A DNA stretch of 64,000 bases from DASWZN01 sp963841635 (GCA_963841635.1 CAWJDO010000002.1:2294001-2358000); one strand, 5' to 3'. Positions 8,719 to 17,426 are shown, counted from the stretch's first letter. Numbers and translations are program-made. Notes: a model not told the origin generated them from the letters alone.

Positions 8719-10176
8719 GTGCCGATCGCGCCGCGACGGGTTGCGGCCACAGCCGCTCTCGCCGTCGCCTGCTACCTCCTGTTCTTCTCGAACCTGACCG
8801 GCGTCGGAATGCTCGGCCCGGATGAGCCGCGCTATGCCGCCATCGGCCGCGAAATGGCGCGCTCGGGCGATTGGATCACGCCCCGCCTCTGGGGCCAGCC
8901 CTGGTTCGAGAAGCCGCCGCTACTCTACTGGATGACGGCCGCCGCCTTCCGCATGGGAGTGAGCGATGACCTCGCGCCCCGCCTGGGGGTAGCGCTGCTC
9001 GCAGCGGGCTTTCTGTTTTTCTACTGGCGCACGCTGCGCCGCGAATTCGGCGAAACGCCGGCGTTCTTCTCCACCGCGATTCTCGCCACCTGCGCCGCCT
9101 GGCTCGGATACAGCCACGTCGGCGTGACGGACCTCCCCGTCAGCGCGGCATTCTCGGCGGCGATGCTGCTCTCGCTCGGCTGGGTCGAGCGCGGGGAGAG
9201 GCGCGGCCTGATTCCCGCCGCCGTCCTGCTTGGCATAGCCGTGCTTGCCAAGGGGCTGCTGCCGCTGGCGCTGGCGCTGCCTCTCCTATGGATGGCCCGT
9301 CCGCGCCTCCGCGATCTGCTGCGCCCCGCGCCCATCGCGGCGTTCCTGCTGGTGGCCGTGCCCTGGTACGCCCTCATCATCGCGCGCTACGGCAGCCGCT
9401 TCATCGACGAGTTCTTCTGGAAGCAGCACCTGGGACGCTTCACCGGCGGCGCCGTTTCGCACCCGCAGCCGTTCTGGTTCTATGGGCCCATCCTGGTGGC
9501 CGCGCTCTTCCCCTGGTCTCCTCTACTCGCGCTTCTGTTTCGAAAGAGTCTCTACAAAGACCGCCGCCGCGTGCTGCTCCTGCTGTGTCTGGTCTTCGGG
9601 TTGGTGTTCCTCTCCGCCTCCGCCAACAAGCTTCCGGGATACCTGGTGCCGCTCGTTCCCGCGGCGGCTGCCCTGGCCGGGCTGGCCCTCTCGGAATCAA
9701 CCTGGGCGCCCCAGTTGCTGGCCGCCTGCGCACTCCTGCTGGGCCTGGTCCCCACCATCGCCGCGGGCCTGCCCGATGCCCTCGCCAGAGGCGCCACGCG
9801 CGCCTGGACCGGAATCGTAGGCTGGGGCGCCGCCGCCTCAATCGTGCTGGCCGCGGCGGTCTGGCTGATGGCCCGCGCCGGCCGCCGCAAGCTCGCCATC
9901 GGCACGCTCGTCGCCGCCACGATCCTGGGGGTCGTCTGGATCGAGAGGCAGGCGTTCCCGGTCTTGGATCGCATCGTCTCCGCCCGCGGCACCTGGCGCC
10001 TGATCGAGGCTCGCCGCAGCGACATCTGCGTCGAAGACCTCAACCGAGCCTGGCGCTACGGCCTGAATTACTACTCGGTGACGCCCCTCCCCGACTGCCG
10101 CACCAGCCCCCGTCCGATCATAGTGGGGCAGGCGTCCACGCCTGCAGCGGGTCTCCAGACCCGCCACCCGTTGTAG
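8719..10176 (+). CDS. ArnT-like (GT83/PMT fold) membrane glycosyltransferase
   Basis: A 485-residue polytopic protein. The first loop carries GPDEPRYAAIGREMARSGDW and FEKPPLLYWM, the signature of the ArnT/PMT C-fold family that transfers a sugar from a polyprenyl-phosphate donor; the DE pair is the catalytic acid pair. About 11-12 hydrophobic segments follow. The start is GTG at 8719. The extreme C-terminus (IIVGQASTPAAGLQTRHPL) is encoded by a copy of a dispersed double-hairpin repeat (10123-10169), which seems to have extended or replaced the original tail. The acceptor (lipid A, protein or other glycan) cannot be told. It ends one base before the next gene. Confidence 0.82.
   Translation: MPIAPRRVAATAALAVACYLLFFSNLTGVGMLGPDEPRYAAIGREMARSGDWITPRLWGQPWFEKPPLLYWMTAAAFRMGVSDDLAPRLGVALLAAGFLFFYWRTLRREFGETPAFFSTAILATCAAWLGYSHVGVTDLPVSAAFSAAMLLSLGWVERGERRGLIPAAVLLGIAVLAKGLLPLALALPLLWMARPRLRDLLRPAPIAAFLLVAVPWYALIIARYGSRFIDEFFWKQHLGRFTGGAVSHPQPFWFYGPILVAALFPWSPLLALLFRKSLYKDRRRVLLLLCLVFGLVFLSASANKLPGYLVPLVPAAAALAGLALSESTWAPQLLAACALLLGLVPTIAAGLPDALARGATRAWTGIVGWGAAASIVLAAAVWLMARAGRRKLAIGTLVAATILGVVWIERQAFPVLDRIVSARGTWRLIEARRSDICVEDLNRAWRYGLNYYSVTPLPDCRTSPRPIIVGQASTPAAGLQTRHPL
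10123..10169. repeat. Double-hairpin dispersed repeat, copy 1
   Basis: Two adjacent short palindromes with a CC loop: GCAGGCGTCCACGCCTGC then GCGGGTCTCCAGACCCGC. Further copies are at 18134-18176 and 29385-29427. This copy lies inside the 3' end of the glycosyltransferase reading frame. Confidence 0.85.
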
Positions 10177-10177
10177 G

Positions 10178-11422
10178 ATGGTATCCGTGCGTCTAACTCG
10201 TCGTGAACTACTCCTGAGCACCGCCGCCCTCCCGCTTCTTGGTGCCGAGAAGACCCCGCGCCGCCCGAGCGTTCTGCTGATTCTGGTGGACGGCCTGGGC
10301 GCCCACATGCTCGGCTGCTACGGCAACCGTGAGATCAAAACGCCCAACATCGACGTCCTGAGCCGCAGCGGAGCCCGCTTCGTGCGCGCTTTCGTCGCCA
10401 GTCCCGTGGCCGCGCCCAGCCGCGCCACCGTCCTCTCCGGACGGACGCCGCACCAGCTCGGAATCCACGGCGACGGCCCCATCGCGTTCGGGAACCAGGC
10501 GCTGCTCTCCGACACGCTCGCCTCTGGAGGCTATGAGTGCGGCTATTGCGGAATGTGGGAGTCCGAGGAAAGCTCCCAGCACGGAATCAAGTTCTGGGAG
10601 AAGTCCTCGGAAGCCAGCGCCGTCAGCGCCAAGGCGCTGGAGTTCCTGGACGCCCGTAAGCCCGGGCAGCCTTTCTTCCTCACGGCGAGCTATCGGCTCC
10701 CGGCCACGGTCGCGCAGAAGTATACCGACATGTACCGCGGCGTCAGCTTCGACTCCATCGGCTGGGAGCCCGCGGCCCCTAACGCCACCGCGAGCAAAGC
10801 CCTGCTCAAGGACATGGTAGGCGCCATTCGCGGCGCGGCGGCCGCCGTCACCGCCCTGGACGACGAGGTCCAGCGCCTGGTCAAGAAACTGGATGAGCGC
10901 GGTCTGCGCGACGACACCCTGATCGTTTTCACCGCCACCTGCGGCTCCATGCTCGGCCGGCATGGACTATGGGGCGACGGCCGCGCTTCCGATCCGCCCA
11001 ACATGTTCGACGAGGTGGTTCACGTCCCGGCGATCTGGCAGTGGGGACGCAGTATCCCGCCGGAGTCCGTGCGGCCTGAACTGGTCCGCTCGTTCGACCT
11101 GTTTCCCGCCATCTGCGAAATGACCGGCAGCGCGGCGCCCGCCGCCTCGAACCTGCCGGGCCGCAGCTATCTCCCCGCCATCGTCAACGAGCCGTTCCCG
11201 AAGAAGCGTCCGTGGACAGGCCTGGCCTTCGGCGAGTTCGGCACAGTACGTATGGTACGCGACCGCACTTACAAGCTGGTACTCCGCGACGGCGGGCCGA
11301 ACGAACTGTACGACCTGCTTCACGACGCCGGAGAGAAGGTCAATCAGTACGCCGGCGCGCAGTTTATGAACGTTCGCGACGCTCTGACGCAGGCCCTCGA
11401 CGGCTGGTCGAAACAGTTCTGA
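10178..11422 (+). CDS. Sulfatase-fold protein lacking the catalytic residues (probable pseudoenzyme)
   Basis: A 414-residue protein that aligns by eye over its length with type I sulfatases: LLILVDGLGAHMLGCYGN, TPNIDVLSRSGARF, APSRATVLSGRTPHQLG, and DDTLIVFTATCGSMLGRHG. Each functional site is altered. The metal-binding DD is DG; the formylglycine C/S-x-P-S-R is A-A-P-S-R; GKWH is GMWE; and the metal ligands in SDHGEMLG are TATCGSMLG. So it should not make formylglycine or hold calcium. The reading frame is intact with normal codon use, which argues against simple decay. LTRRELLLSTAALPLLGAE at the N-terminus is a Tat-like or Sec signal. It may be a binding or scaffolding protein. Confidence 0.85.
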   Translation: MVSVRLTRRELLLSTAALPLLGAEKTPRRPSVLLILVDGLGAHMLGCYGNREIKTPNIDVLSRSGARFVRAFVASPVAAPSRATVLSGRTPHQLGIHGDGPIAFGNQALLSDTLASGGYECGYCGMWESEESSQHGIKFWEKSSEASAVSAKALEFLDARKPGQPFFLTASYRLPATVAQKYTDMYRGVSFDSIGWEPAAPNATASKALLKDMVGAIRGAAAAVTALDDEVQRLVKKLDERGLRDDTLIVFTATCGSMLGRHGLWGDGRASDPPNMFDEVVHVPAIWQWGRSIPPESVRPELVRSFDLFPAICEMTGSAAPAASNLPGRSYLPAIVNEPFPKKRPWTGLAFGEFGTVRMVRDRTYKLVLRDGGPNELYDLLHDAGEKVNQYAGAQFMNVRDALTQALDGWSKQF

Positions 11423-11548
11423 GCCGCTCGCCCGACGGTCGCCCGCCAAAGATTTTCATAGCAAGAAGACGGAGTGGATGCTATGATTCTCGACGACGCT
11501 AGTGTGCCCTCCGGTCCGTTCCGGAGGATCTTGCTCTTGGAGGACCGT

Positions 11549-12421
11549 ATGTATTCGAGACGTGATCTGGCGAAGATCGCTCTTGGGGCGTTCTCGGCGG
11601 GGCGCCTGCTGGGTAAGCCGAGTTCCAACATTCGCGGCGTGACCATTGGAGTCCACAGCCGCAGCTTTCGCGACAGCACGCTGGACGATGCCTTTGCCGC
11701 GATGGCCAAGGTGGGCATTGGCACTTGCGAGTTGTGGGAAGGCCACGTCACGCCGCTCAGCTTGAGCCGCAAGGGGCTGCGCGAGTGGAGGGAAGCCATT
11801 GCCATCGAGCAGTTTCAAATGGTGGCCTCGAGCGCCAGCAAGGTGGGCGTGAAGATCCATGCCTACAACTACGAATTCGCCGAGGACTTCAGCGAGTTGG
11901 AGATCCAGCGCGGCTTCGTGATGGCCAAGGCGCTGGGAGCCGGCGTCATCACCGCCTCCCCGCCACCGGCCATGGTGAAGGCTTTGAATGCCGCCGCGGT
12001 CAAGGCCGGCATGGTCGTCGGACTGCGTAACGGCGACGGAAAGCAGCCCGGGGACTTCTCGAATCCCGACGAATTGGTCGCGGCGATCCGGGGCAACCCC
12101 GGCATCGGGATCTGCCTGGACGCGGTTGCCTTCGCCGCCGCGGGCAACGATGTGGCGAAGTTCCTGGTCAGCCACCTCGACCGGACCGTTACGGTGGGCC
12201 TCCGGGACCACGGAGAAAAGGTCGCGTTCGGGCAGAACAACGCCTTGGCCGCCACGGTGCTCAGGCAGGTCCAAGGCCGGCGGGCTACCTTCCCCGTCGT
12301 AATCGACTACGATTCCCAGGGAGCCGACCCGGTGGCCGTGGTGGATCGCAGTTTCTCGTTCTGCAAGCAGATTCTCACCGCCAAGTACAGCGCCCCGCCG
12401 GCACCTGTGCGCAAGACGTAG
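11549..12421 (+). CDS. Tat-exported sugar phosphate isomerase/epimerase-like TIM-barrel protein
   Basis: A 290-residue protein. The N-terminus MYSRRDLAKIALGAFSAG is a twin-arginine signal. The rest has the pattern of the xylose-isomerase-like TIM barrel (AP endonuclease 2 superfamily): IGVHSRSF, GTCELWEGHVTP, KIHAYNYEF, NPGIGICLDAVAFAAAG, VGLRDHGEK, FPVVIDYD. The start at 11549 was chosen because GGAGGACC sits just upstream and it begins the signal; the longer frame from 11474 is less likely. Members of this superfamily in Acidobacteriota and Planctomycetes are often exported and act on sugars; substrate unknown. Confidence 0.75.
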   Translation: MYSRRDLAKIALGAFSAGRLLGKPSSNIRGVTIGVHSRSFRDSTLDDAFAAMAKVGIGTCELWEGHVTPLSLSRKGLREWREAIAIEQFQMVASSASKVGVKIHAYNYEFAEDFSELEIQRGFVMAKALGAGVITASPPPAMVKALNAAAVKAGMVVGLRNGDGKQPGDFSNPDELVAAIRGNPGIGICLDAVAFAAAGNDVAKFLVSHLDRTVTVGLRDHGEKVAFGQNNALAATVLRQVQGRRATFPVVIDYDSQGADPVAVVDRSFSFCKQILTAKYSAPPAPVRKT

Positions 12422-12428
12422 TGCACGC

Positions 12429-12586
12429 AACCCCGGGACTGGCTCGAATTTCGCTGGCCGCGAACCCGGGACTGGCTCGAATTTCGCCGCTTTTGCGAGA
12501 TTCGTGCCTGTCCCACCCCTGGTCTTCTGCCAGTCGCACCGGTCGAGATTGGCGCCGGCACCAAACCGCGACCGCAAGCGAGCGGT
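12429..12586. repeat. Intergenic repeat block downstream of the isomerase gene
   Basis: CGGGACTGGCTCGAATTTCGC occurs twice in direct orientation (about 12434-12454 and 12467-12487), so the unit period is 33 bases. A degenerate copy of the ACCGCGACCG..GAGCGG repeat follows at 12559-12586. No gene is supported here. Confidence 0.7.
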
Positions 12587-12589
12587 CCC

Positions 12590-13273
12590 TCAGTCCGCGT
12601 AGTGGAAGCTGCCGACGAACGCGCTCCGTTTGCCCGGAGCGCTCCAGGTTTCACCCAGCCCCTGGCCATCGAACCGGTCGGCCACAGTGTACGCTGGCAT
12701 GGCATGGTCCACATGCGTGAGCGGAGGATAGAAGGTTTCCTCGTTGTGGCAGATGTCGTCGGAGGAGCGCAGCGCGCGCGTCTCGATCCGGGCCAGGCTG
12801 CCTGCCTCGAGCGTCGCGGTGGCGGTGTGAATGCTATTGTCCTTGATGGCCAGCGTGATGGGCGCATACTCCACCCGGACCACGTCCTCGAGTAGCGCGC
12901 CGCTCATGTGCTGAGCGAGGTCGCGCAGCGCCGCGCGTTGCTGCAGGTTGGCGCGCTGGTCGATGATGAGCACGGCGCGGACGGGCTCGACGTCGATGCC
13001 GGCGCCGAGTGTGTTGCCGGCGCGTACGATGCCGACAACCGAAAGGCCGTCCAGAGGCACGCCCTCCCAGCTCCCCTGCTCAACGCTCCAGCCAAGCACC
13101 GCGAGATCGCCTACCTGTCCCGCCTCGCCGTTGGCGAAACACGGGCCGGTGTAGACGTCCGCATTGCGCGCCTCGATATACTGGCCGCGCAGGTTTGACT
13201 TAGTGAGCTCCGCGCCGGATAAGAGCGGGACAGCGAGTAAGACGCACACAAACGGAAATGCAGTAATTCGCAT
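12590..13273 (-). CDS. Secreted DUF1326-family protein
   Basis: A 227-residue protein with a clear signal sequence (MRITAFPFVCVLLAVPLLSG, cleavage near GAE). The mature part matches DUF1326: GQYIEARNADVYTGPCFANG, then VGDLAVLGWSVEQGSWEGV, LDGLSVVGIV and a histidine-containing segment (NSIHTATATL). The family is common near heme or metal proteins in soil bacteria but its role is not established. Downstream on the same strand is the methyltransferase; the gap holds a GAGCGG-type repeat. Confidence 0.75.
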   Translation of the reverse strand: MRITAFPFVCVLLAVPLLSGAELTKSNLRGQYIEARNADVYTGPCFANGEAGQVGDLAVLGWSVEQGSWEGVPLDGLSVVGIVRAGNTLGAGIDVEPVRAVLIIDQRANLQQRAALRDLAQHMSGALLEDVVRVEYAPITLAIKDNSIHTATATLEAGSLARIETRALRSSDDICHNEETFYPPLTHVDHAMPAYTVADRFDGQGLGETWSAPGKRSAFVGSFHYAD

Positions 13274-13345
13274 CCAATTACCTCCTCTGAGAACGACTTG
13301 TTCTACTTACTAATATAGCGCCGCCAGGCTAAGGAGCGAGCAGCA

Positions 13346-13375
13346 GCACCGAACCGCGACCGTCAGGGAGCGGAC
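13346..13375. repeat. GAGCGG repeat that supplies a stop codon
   Basis: CACCGAACCGCGACCGTCAG followed by GGAGCGGAC. Related copies are at 12559, 31270, 39647 and 42241. Here the repeat overlaps the last codons and the stop of the methyltransferase gene on the minus strand. Confidence 0.7.
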
Positions 13376-14040
13376 TGTTTCTCCGCAACCAGCCGAATGA
13401 TATGGCTTTTCCGTCCCGGCGCCCAGTCCGCCTGTCCCTCGAGATCCTCGTAGCGCAGGATTCTGAGGTCGCCAAAATCCCGCAACAGCTCATTGGAATG
13501 AAACGCGTACGTCTCATTGCCGGCAAACCCCTCGATCACCACTAGGCCGCCGGGCTTCAGAGCCTCGAGAATCCGCTGCACGCTGCCAGGCTTCGCGCCG
13601 CGATACCAAGCGTGCACGTACATCAACACGACAAGATCCCACCTGCCACGCCCGAGGTTGAAATGATCCAGATCATCCACCACGGCGTCCAGCTTGACCC
13701 CAACTTCCGTCGCCCGCTTCTTCGCCTGAGCAACCGCAACGTCGGACTGATCGACCCCTGTCACCCGCCAGCCCTGTTGGGCGAGATAGACCGCGTTCCT
13801 CCCTTCGCCCATTCCGAGGTCCACGGCTAACCCGGGCTTCCGCTCGCGAACGGCGTCCACGAGCAGTTGGTTGGGCGAACGATTGAACGCCGTTTTAGGA
13901 TCGCTGAACTTACCGTTCCAATAATCCTGATCGCGCGGATTGATATTCTGCGGGCAGGCTAGGGACGCTATGAGGAGCAGACAAAACAGTCTGGCCACGA
14001 ATGAACACGAATGCACACGAATAAGAAAGTTGTTTTCCAT
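13363..14040 (-). CDS. Class I SAM-dependent methyltransferase, secreted or lipoprotein-like
   Basis: The core is a class I methyltransferase: AVDLGMGEGRNAVYLAQQGW (motif I), VTGVDQSDVAVAQAKK (acidic end of strand 2), DLVVLMYVHAWY (motif IV) and LEALKPGGLVVIEGF. It is preceded by LFCLLLIASLACPQ, which looks like a lipoprotein signal with lipobox SLAC, unusual for a SAM enzyme. The true start is uncertain: the ATG at 14040 lies inside a large dispersed hairpin (13992-14069), as does an alternative GTG at 13998. The repeat seems to have rebuilt the gene's 5' end. The substrate is unknown. Confidence 0.7.
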   Translation of the reverse strand: MENNFLIRVHSCSFVARLFCLLLIASLACPQNINPRDQDYWNGKFSDPKTAFNRSPNQLLVDAVRERKPGLAVDLGMGEGRNAVYLAQQGWRVTGVDQSDVAVAQAKKRATEVGVKLDAVVDDLDHFNLGRGRWDLVVLMYVHAWYRGAKPGSVQRILEALKPGGLVVIEGFAGNETYAFHSNELLRDFGDLRILRYEDLEGQADWAPGRKSHIIRLVAEKQSAP

Positions 14041-14069
14041 TCGTGTCCATTCGTGTTCATTCGTGGCCA
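13992..14069. repeat. CACGAATG long hairpin, copy 1
   Basis: A 31-base arm TGGCCACGAATGAACACGAA... at 13992-14022 is matched by its reverse complement at 14039-14069, with one mismatch and a loop of about 16 bases. A second copy is at 25188-25271. It supplies the possible start codons of the methyltransferase. Confidence 0.85.
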
Positions 14070-14090
14070 AAAGTGCTTTTGCTTTTCGAC

Positions 14091-14297
14091 TTACAAGCCT
14101 TTGTAGCAAGGCCTGCCGGGATTGCACTCCCAGCGGTCCACCAGCTTCCCATCCGGGCCGATGCCGATCTGGGTCGTCAGGCACCAGCAGATGGAATCCG
14201 CCTGCGGCGCTTCATCGCCCAGGAAGACGCCTTTCCAGCGCAGGTTCTCGCAGCGCGAGCCTCCGGCGGAGGCGCTGAGATCGGGTGTCGGCTCCAT
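14091..14297 (-). CDS. Small cysteine-containing protein in the aldehyde oxidase operon
   Basis: A 68-residue product with five cysteines (RCENLRWKG, SICWCLTTQIG, WECNPGRPCYKGL). Its ATG is four bases from the stop of the FAD subunit gene, same strand, so it is most likely the last gene of that operon. The spaced cysteines and a tryptophan-rich C-terminus suggest a small metal- or cluster-binding protein. I do not recognise the family. Codon usage is coding-like and no longer overlapping gene on this strand competes. Confidence 0.55.
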   Translation of the reverse strand: MEPTPDLSASAGGSRCENLRWKGVFLGDEAPQADSICWCLTTQIGIGPDGKLVDRWECNPGRPCYKGL

Positions 14298-14300
14298 CGG

Positions 14301-15281
14301 CTACGCCCTCCCGCGCGCGGCTTCGAGAAGCGCGCGCTTTACCGCGATGCGCACCAGTTGAACCTTGTACGCGTTGCCGCTGAGCGGGGTCGCGCCCTCG
14401 CCGGCGGCTTTTCCGACCGCGTCGGCCACCTCGGGCGTGAGCGATTGGCCCACGATCGCCTTCTCGGCCGCGGCGGCGCGCCACGGCGCCGGCGCCACGT
14501 GTCCCAGCACGATGCTGGCGGAAGCCACCGTGCTGCCCTTCATACGCAGAGCCACCGAAGCCGTGGCCAGAGGCCAGTCGAGCGCCGTCTTCTGGCGTAT
14601 TTCGTAGGTCGCGTTGTGCCCGGCCGCCGGAACCACGATCTCCGTCAGTACCTCGTTCGGACCGGCCGCCGTCTCCCGCGTGCCATCGCGGCTCGGGATG
14701 ACGAAGAATTTCTCGACCGGAAGTTCGCGGCTGCCTTTGGGAGAAACCAGCTTGACCTTGGCTCCGAGCGCCACCAGCGGCGGGCCGAAACTGGACGCGC
14801 TGACGAAGTAGGCCGGACCGCCGTTGGCGAAGATGGCGTGATAGCGGTTGTCGCCGCCAGGGACCAGGCTCTGCCCCTTCTCGTCCTTGGCGAGCAGGCC
14901 GTATCCCAGTCTGAAGTACCAGCAGCGGGGACGCTGGCAGAGGTCGCCTCCCAGCGTGCCCATGTTGCGAACCTGCGGGCTCGCGACGCCACGGGCGGCG
15001 GCCGCCAGCGACGGATACGCGGCCCGCACTGTCGCGTCTTTAGCCAGCTCGTCGAGCGTGACCAGCGCGCCGATCCGCAGACCTGCGGCAGTCTTCGTGA
15101 TCCCGCCCATTTCCTTGACGCCCTTGAGATTCACCACCCGCCGCGGCGTCTCGATGTTGTCCTTCATGAGGGAGATAAGGTCGGTGCCGCCGGCCAAAAC
15201 AGCAGCGTCCGCCCAGCTCTTGCCGAGCAGGCCGACAACCTCCCGAACCGTTTCGGGACTTGCGTATTCGAAGGCTTGCAT
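14301..15281 (-). CDS. Molybdenum hydroxylase, FAD-binding subunit
   Basis: The 326-residue medium subunit of a xanthine dehydrogenase/aldehyde oxidase-type enzyme. It passes electrons from the Fe-S clusters to FAD. The FAD motifs are AVLAGGTDLISLMKD (residues about 28-42) and NMGTLGGDLCQRPRCWYFR; the two cysteines in the latter resemble the variant seen in PaoB-like subunits, which can hold an extra cluster, but only two are visible here. The ATG follows directly on the stop of the molybdenum subunit gene. Gene order is Fe-S, Mo, FAD, unlike paoABC. Confidence 0.88.
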   Translation of the reverse strand: MQAFEYASPETVREVVGLLGKSWADAAVLAGGTDLISLMKDNIETPRRVVNLKGVKEMGGITKTAAGLRIGALVTLDELAKDATVRAAYPSLAAAARGVASPQVRNMGTLGGDLCQRPRCWYFRLGYGLLAKDEKGQSLVPGGDNRYHAIFANGGPAYFVSASSFGPPLVALGAKVKLVSPKGSRELPVEKFFVIPSRDGTRETAAGPNEVLTEIVVPAAGHNATYEIRQKTALDWPLATASVALRMKGSTVASASIVLGHVAPAPWRAAAAEKAIVGQSLTPEVADAVGKAAGEGATPLSGNAYKVQLVRIAVKRALLEAARGRA

Positions 15282-17426
15282 CTAGGCGTTCCTCCCTTCC
15301 AGGGCCGCCAGCACCCGGTTGGACGTCATCGGGATCATGGGAACCCGCACCCCGATGGCGTTCGTTACGGCATTTCCGATGGCTGCCAGTCCGCCCACCG
15401 TCGGCGGCTCGCCCAGCCCGATGACGCCGCGCTTGTCGAACTCGGGCTCCGTATTGAGGTAGACCACGATATCCCCGATGTCGCCGATGCCGGCCAGTTT
15501 GTAGAACTCCATATCGGGGTTGAGCACGCGGCCGGTCTGCGAGTCGAAGATCTTCTCTTCGGTGAGCGCGGCGCAGATGCTCATGATGCAGGCGCCGAAA
15601 ACCTGACTTTCGGCGGTCTTGGGATTGACGACCATGCCGCAGTCCTGAACGGCAACCATGCGGTTCATGCGGACGATGCCGGTCTCGGTATCGACCGAAA
15701 CATCGGCGATCTGTACGCCGCCGACGCCGCCGCTGATCAGGCCGCCAGGACCGCGCTGGTTGTTCACGCCCATCTCGGTGATGGTCTTCGTGCCGAGCTT
15801 GCGGCAGGCCGCCGCCCAGGTCAGGCTCTTGGCGGGCGTGCCTTTCACCTGAATCTTGCCGTCCACGGCCTCGAGCTGATCGGCCGTCGTTCCCAAGGCG
15901 GGCCCGGCCACTTCGTACAGCTTCAGCAATGCATTCGTGGTGGACTTGCGAGTGGAGGCGGAGACGCCGCCCACCGTGGTCGAGCCGCCCGAAGGGCCCG
16001 ACTCCGGATACTTGTTGTCGCCGATGTTCACCGTGATGGCGCGTACCGGAAGCCCCAGCGTCTCGGCGGCCACCATGGCGATCACGGTGCGCGTACCGGT
16101 TCCCAAGTCCTGGCTGCCCAGCTCCACCGCCACCGATCCATCGGGATGGATGATGGTGCGGCAGTTGCTTGCATGGCCGAGGCCCCACCATGTGCAGACT
16201 CCCAGGCCCATTCCGCGTTTCACCGTGCCGCTGCCGGACTGCCCGCGCGGATGCCAGTTCCTCTTCCAGTCCGCCAGCTCGGCGGCCTTGGCCAACTGGC
16301 CGCTGTAAACTTCCGGCGTATTAGTGTAGTTGGCGTTCTTGGTGAAGAACTCCACCGGGTCCATGTTGAGCTTCGCTGCCATGTCCTCCATGGCGCAGCA
16401 GGTCAGGTAGGAAGCCTGCGGATTGTTGGGAGCGCGCCAGGCCTTCTGCTGAGCGCTGTTGGTCGAGACGGACGTGTGAGTCAGACGCCGGTTGGGCACG
16501 TTCCGATAGACATAGGGCAGCGGTGGCATCGTGACGCCTCCGAAGCCTCCGGTGCCCCAGGATTCGGATTGCCAGACGGTCAGCGTCCCGTCCTTCTTGG
16601 CGCCCAGCTTGATCTTGGCGAAGTAGGAGGGGCGGTTGCCGGCAATGATGAGCTCGGTAGCGCGGTCCAGGAACAGCTTCACGGGCCGGCCGCCGGCTTT
16701 CTTCGAGAGGTTGGCGCAGGCGGGCCCCCAGCGGTCCGGCGAGAACTTGCTGCCGAATCCGCCTCCGATATAGTCCATGTGGGTGTGGACGCCCGTGGCG
16801 GGGAAGGACAGCATCTTGGCGAGGTCGCCGCCCACCACGGAGACGCCTTGGGTGGATGGCCAGTAATGTAGGGCGTCGCCCTTCCACTCGATGACCTGGC
16901 CGTGAGCTTCCAGGCAGGAGTGATTGATGATCGGGACGCCGTAAGTGCCCTCGGAGGTCGCGTCGGCGTCCTTGAATGCCTGGTCGGGATCGCCCGCGGT
17001 CTGCTCGCCGGAAGGCTTGGCGTTGGTGCCGGCGCTCTTCAGATCGGCCTCGTTGACGAAGTGCGGCAACACCTCGTACTCCGCCTTGATCTTGCGGATG
17101 GCGTCGCGCGCTTGGTCCTCGCTCTCGGCGGCGACCGCGACCACTTCGTAACCGGCGTACTGTATTTCCTCGCCTGGTTTCGCCATGAGCTCGATCGAGG
17201 CGACGCCCTTGGACTTCTCGGCGGCGCTGGTGTCGAGCGTGGTGAGCCGCGCGTGGGCGTGCGGGCAGGTGAGAATGACTCCGTACAGCATGCCGGGCCG
17301 GTTCAGATCGTGCGAGTACTTCGCGTGGCCGGACGCTTTGGCCGCGCCATCCAGGCGGCTCTGCCGCTTTCCGATGACGCGCCGCTTCTCGGGAGCGGGC
17401 CAGCTGTAATCCGGTGCATCAGGCAT
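15282..17426 (-). CDS. Molybdenum hydroxylase, molybdopterin-binding catalytic subunit
   Basis: The 714-residue large subunit, the site of hydroxylation. Recognisable parts: RLDGAAKASGHAKYSHD near the N-terminus, the molybdopterin segments GGGFGSKFSPDR, ENPQASYL-like APNNPQASYL, and the catalytic glutamate motif GVIGLGEPPTVGG near the C-terminus. The family (xanthine dehydrogenase, aldehyde oxidase PaoC, isoquinoline 1-oxidoreductase) oxidises aldehydes or N-heterocycles; the substrate is not determined. The Fe-S subunit is Tat-exported, so the whole complex should be periplasmic. It overlaps the Fe-S gene by 8 bases. Confidence 0.9.
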   Translation of the reverse strand: MPDAPDYSWPAPEKRRVIGKRQSRLDGAAKASGHAKYSHDLNRPGMLYGVILTCPHAHARLTTLDTSAAEKSKGVASIELMAKPGEEIQYAGYEVVAVAAESEDQARDAIRKIKAEYEVLPHFVNEADLKSAGTNAKPSGEQTAGDPDQAFKDADATSEGTYGVPIINHSCLEAHGQVIEWKGDALHYWPSTQGVSVVGGDLAKMLSFPATGVHTHMDYIGGGFGSKFSPDRWGPACANLSKKAGGRPVKLFLDRATELIIAGNRPSYFAKIKLGAKKDGTLTVWQSESWGTGGFGGVTMPPLPYVYRNVPNRRLTHTSVSTNSAQQKAWRAPNNPQASYLTCCAMEDMAAKLNMDPVEFFTKNANYTNTPEVYSGQLAKAAELADWKRNWHPRGQSGSGTVKRGMGLGVCTWWGLGHASNCRTIIHPDGSVAVELGSQDLGTGTRTVIAMVAAETLGLPVRAITVNIGDNKYPESGPSGGSTTVGGVSASTRKSTTNALLKLYEVAGPALGTTADQLEAVDGKIQVKGTPAKSLTWAAACRKLGTKTITEMGVNNQRGPGGLISGGVGGVQIADVSVDTETGIVRMNRMVAVQDCGMVVNPKTAESQVFGACIMSICAALTEEKIFDSQTGRVLNPDMEFYKLAGIGDIGDIVVYLNTEPEFDKRGVIGLGEPPTVGGLAAIGNAVTNAIGVRVPMIPMTSNRVLAALEGRNA

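Noticed and set aside
14043..16871. 942-residue plus-strand open frame opposite the molybdenum hydroxylase genes
   Set aside because: Arg/Gly/His-rich shadow of the minus-strand subunits in a GC-rich genome; no family motif, and the minus strand has clear cofactor motifs.
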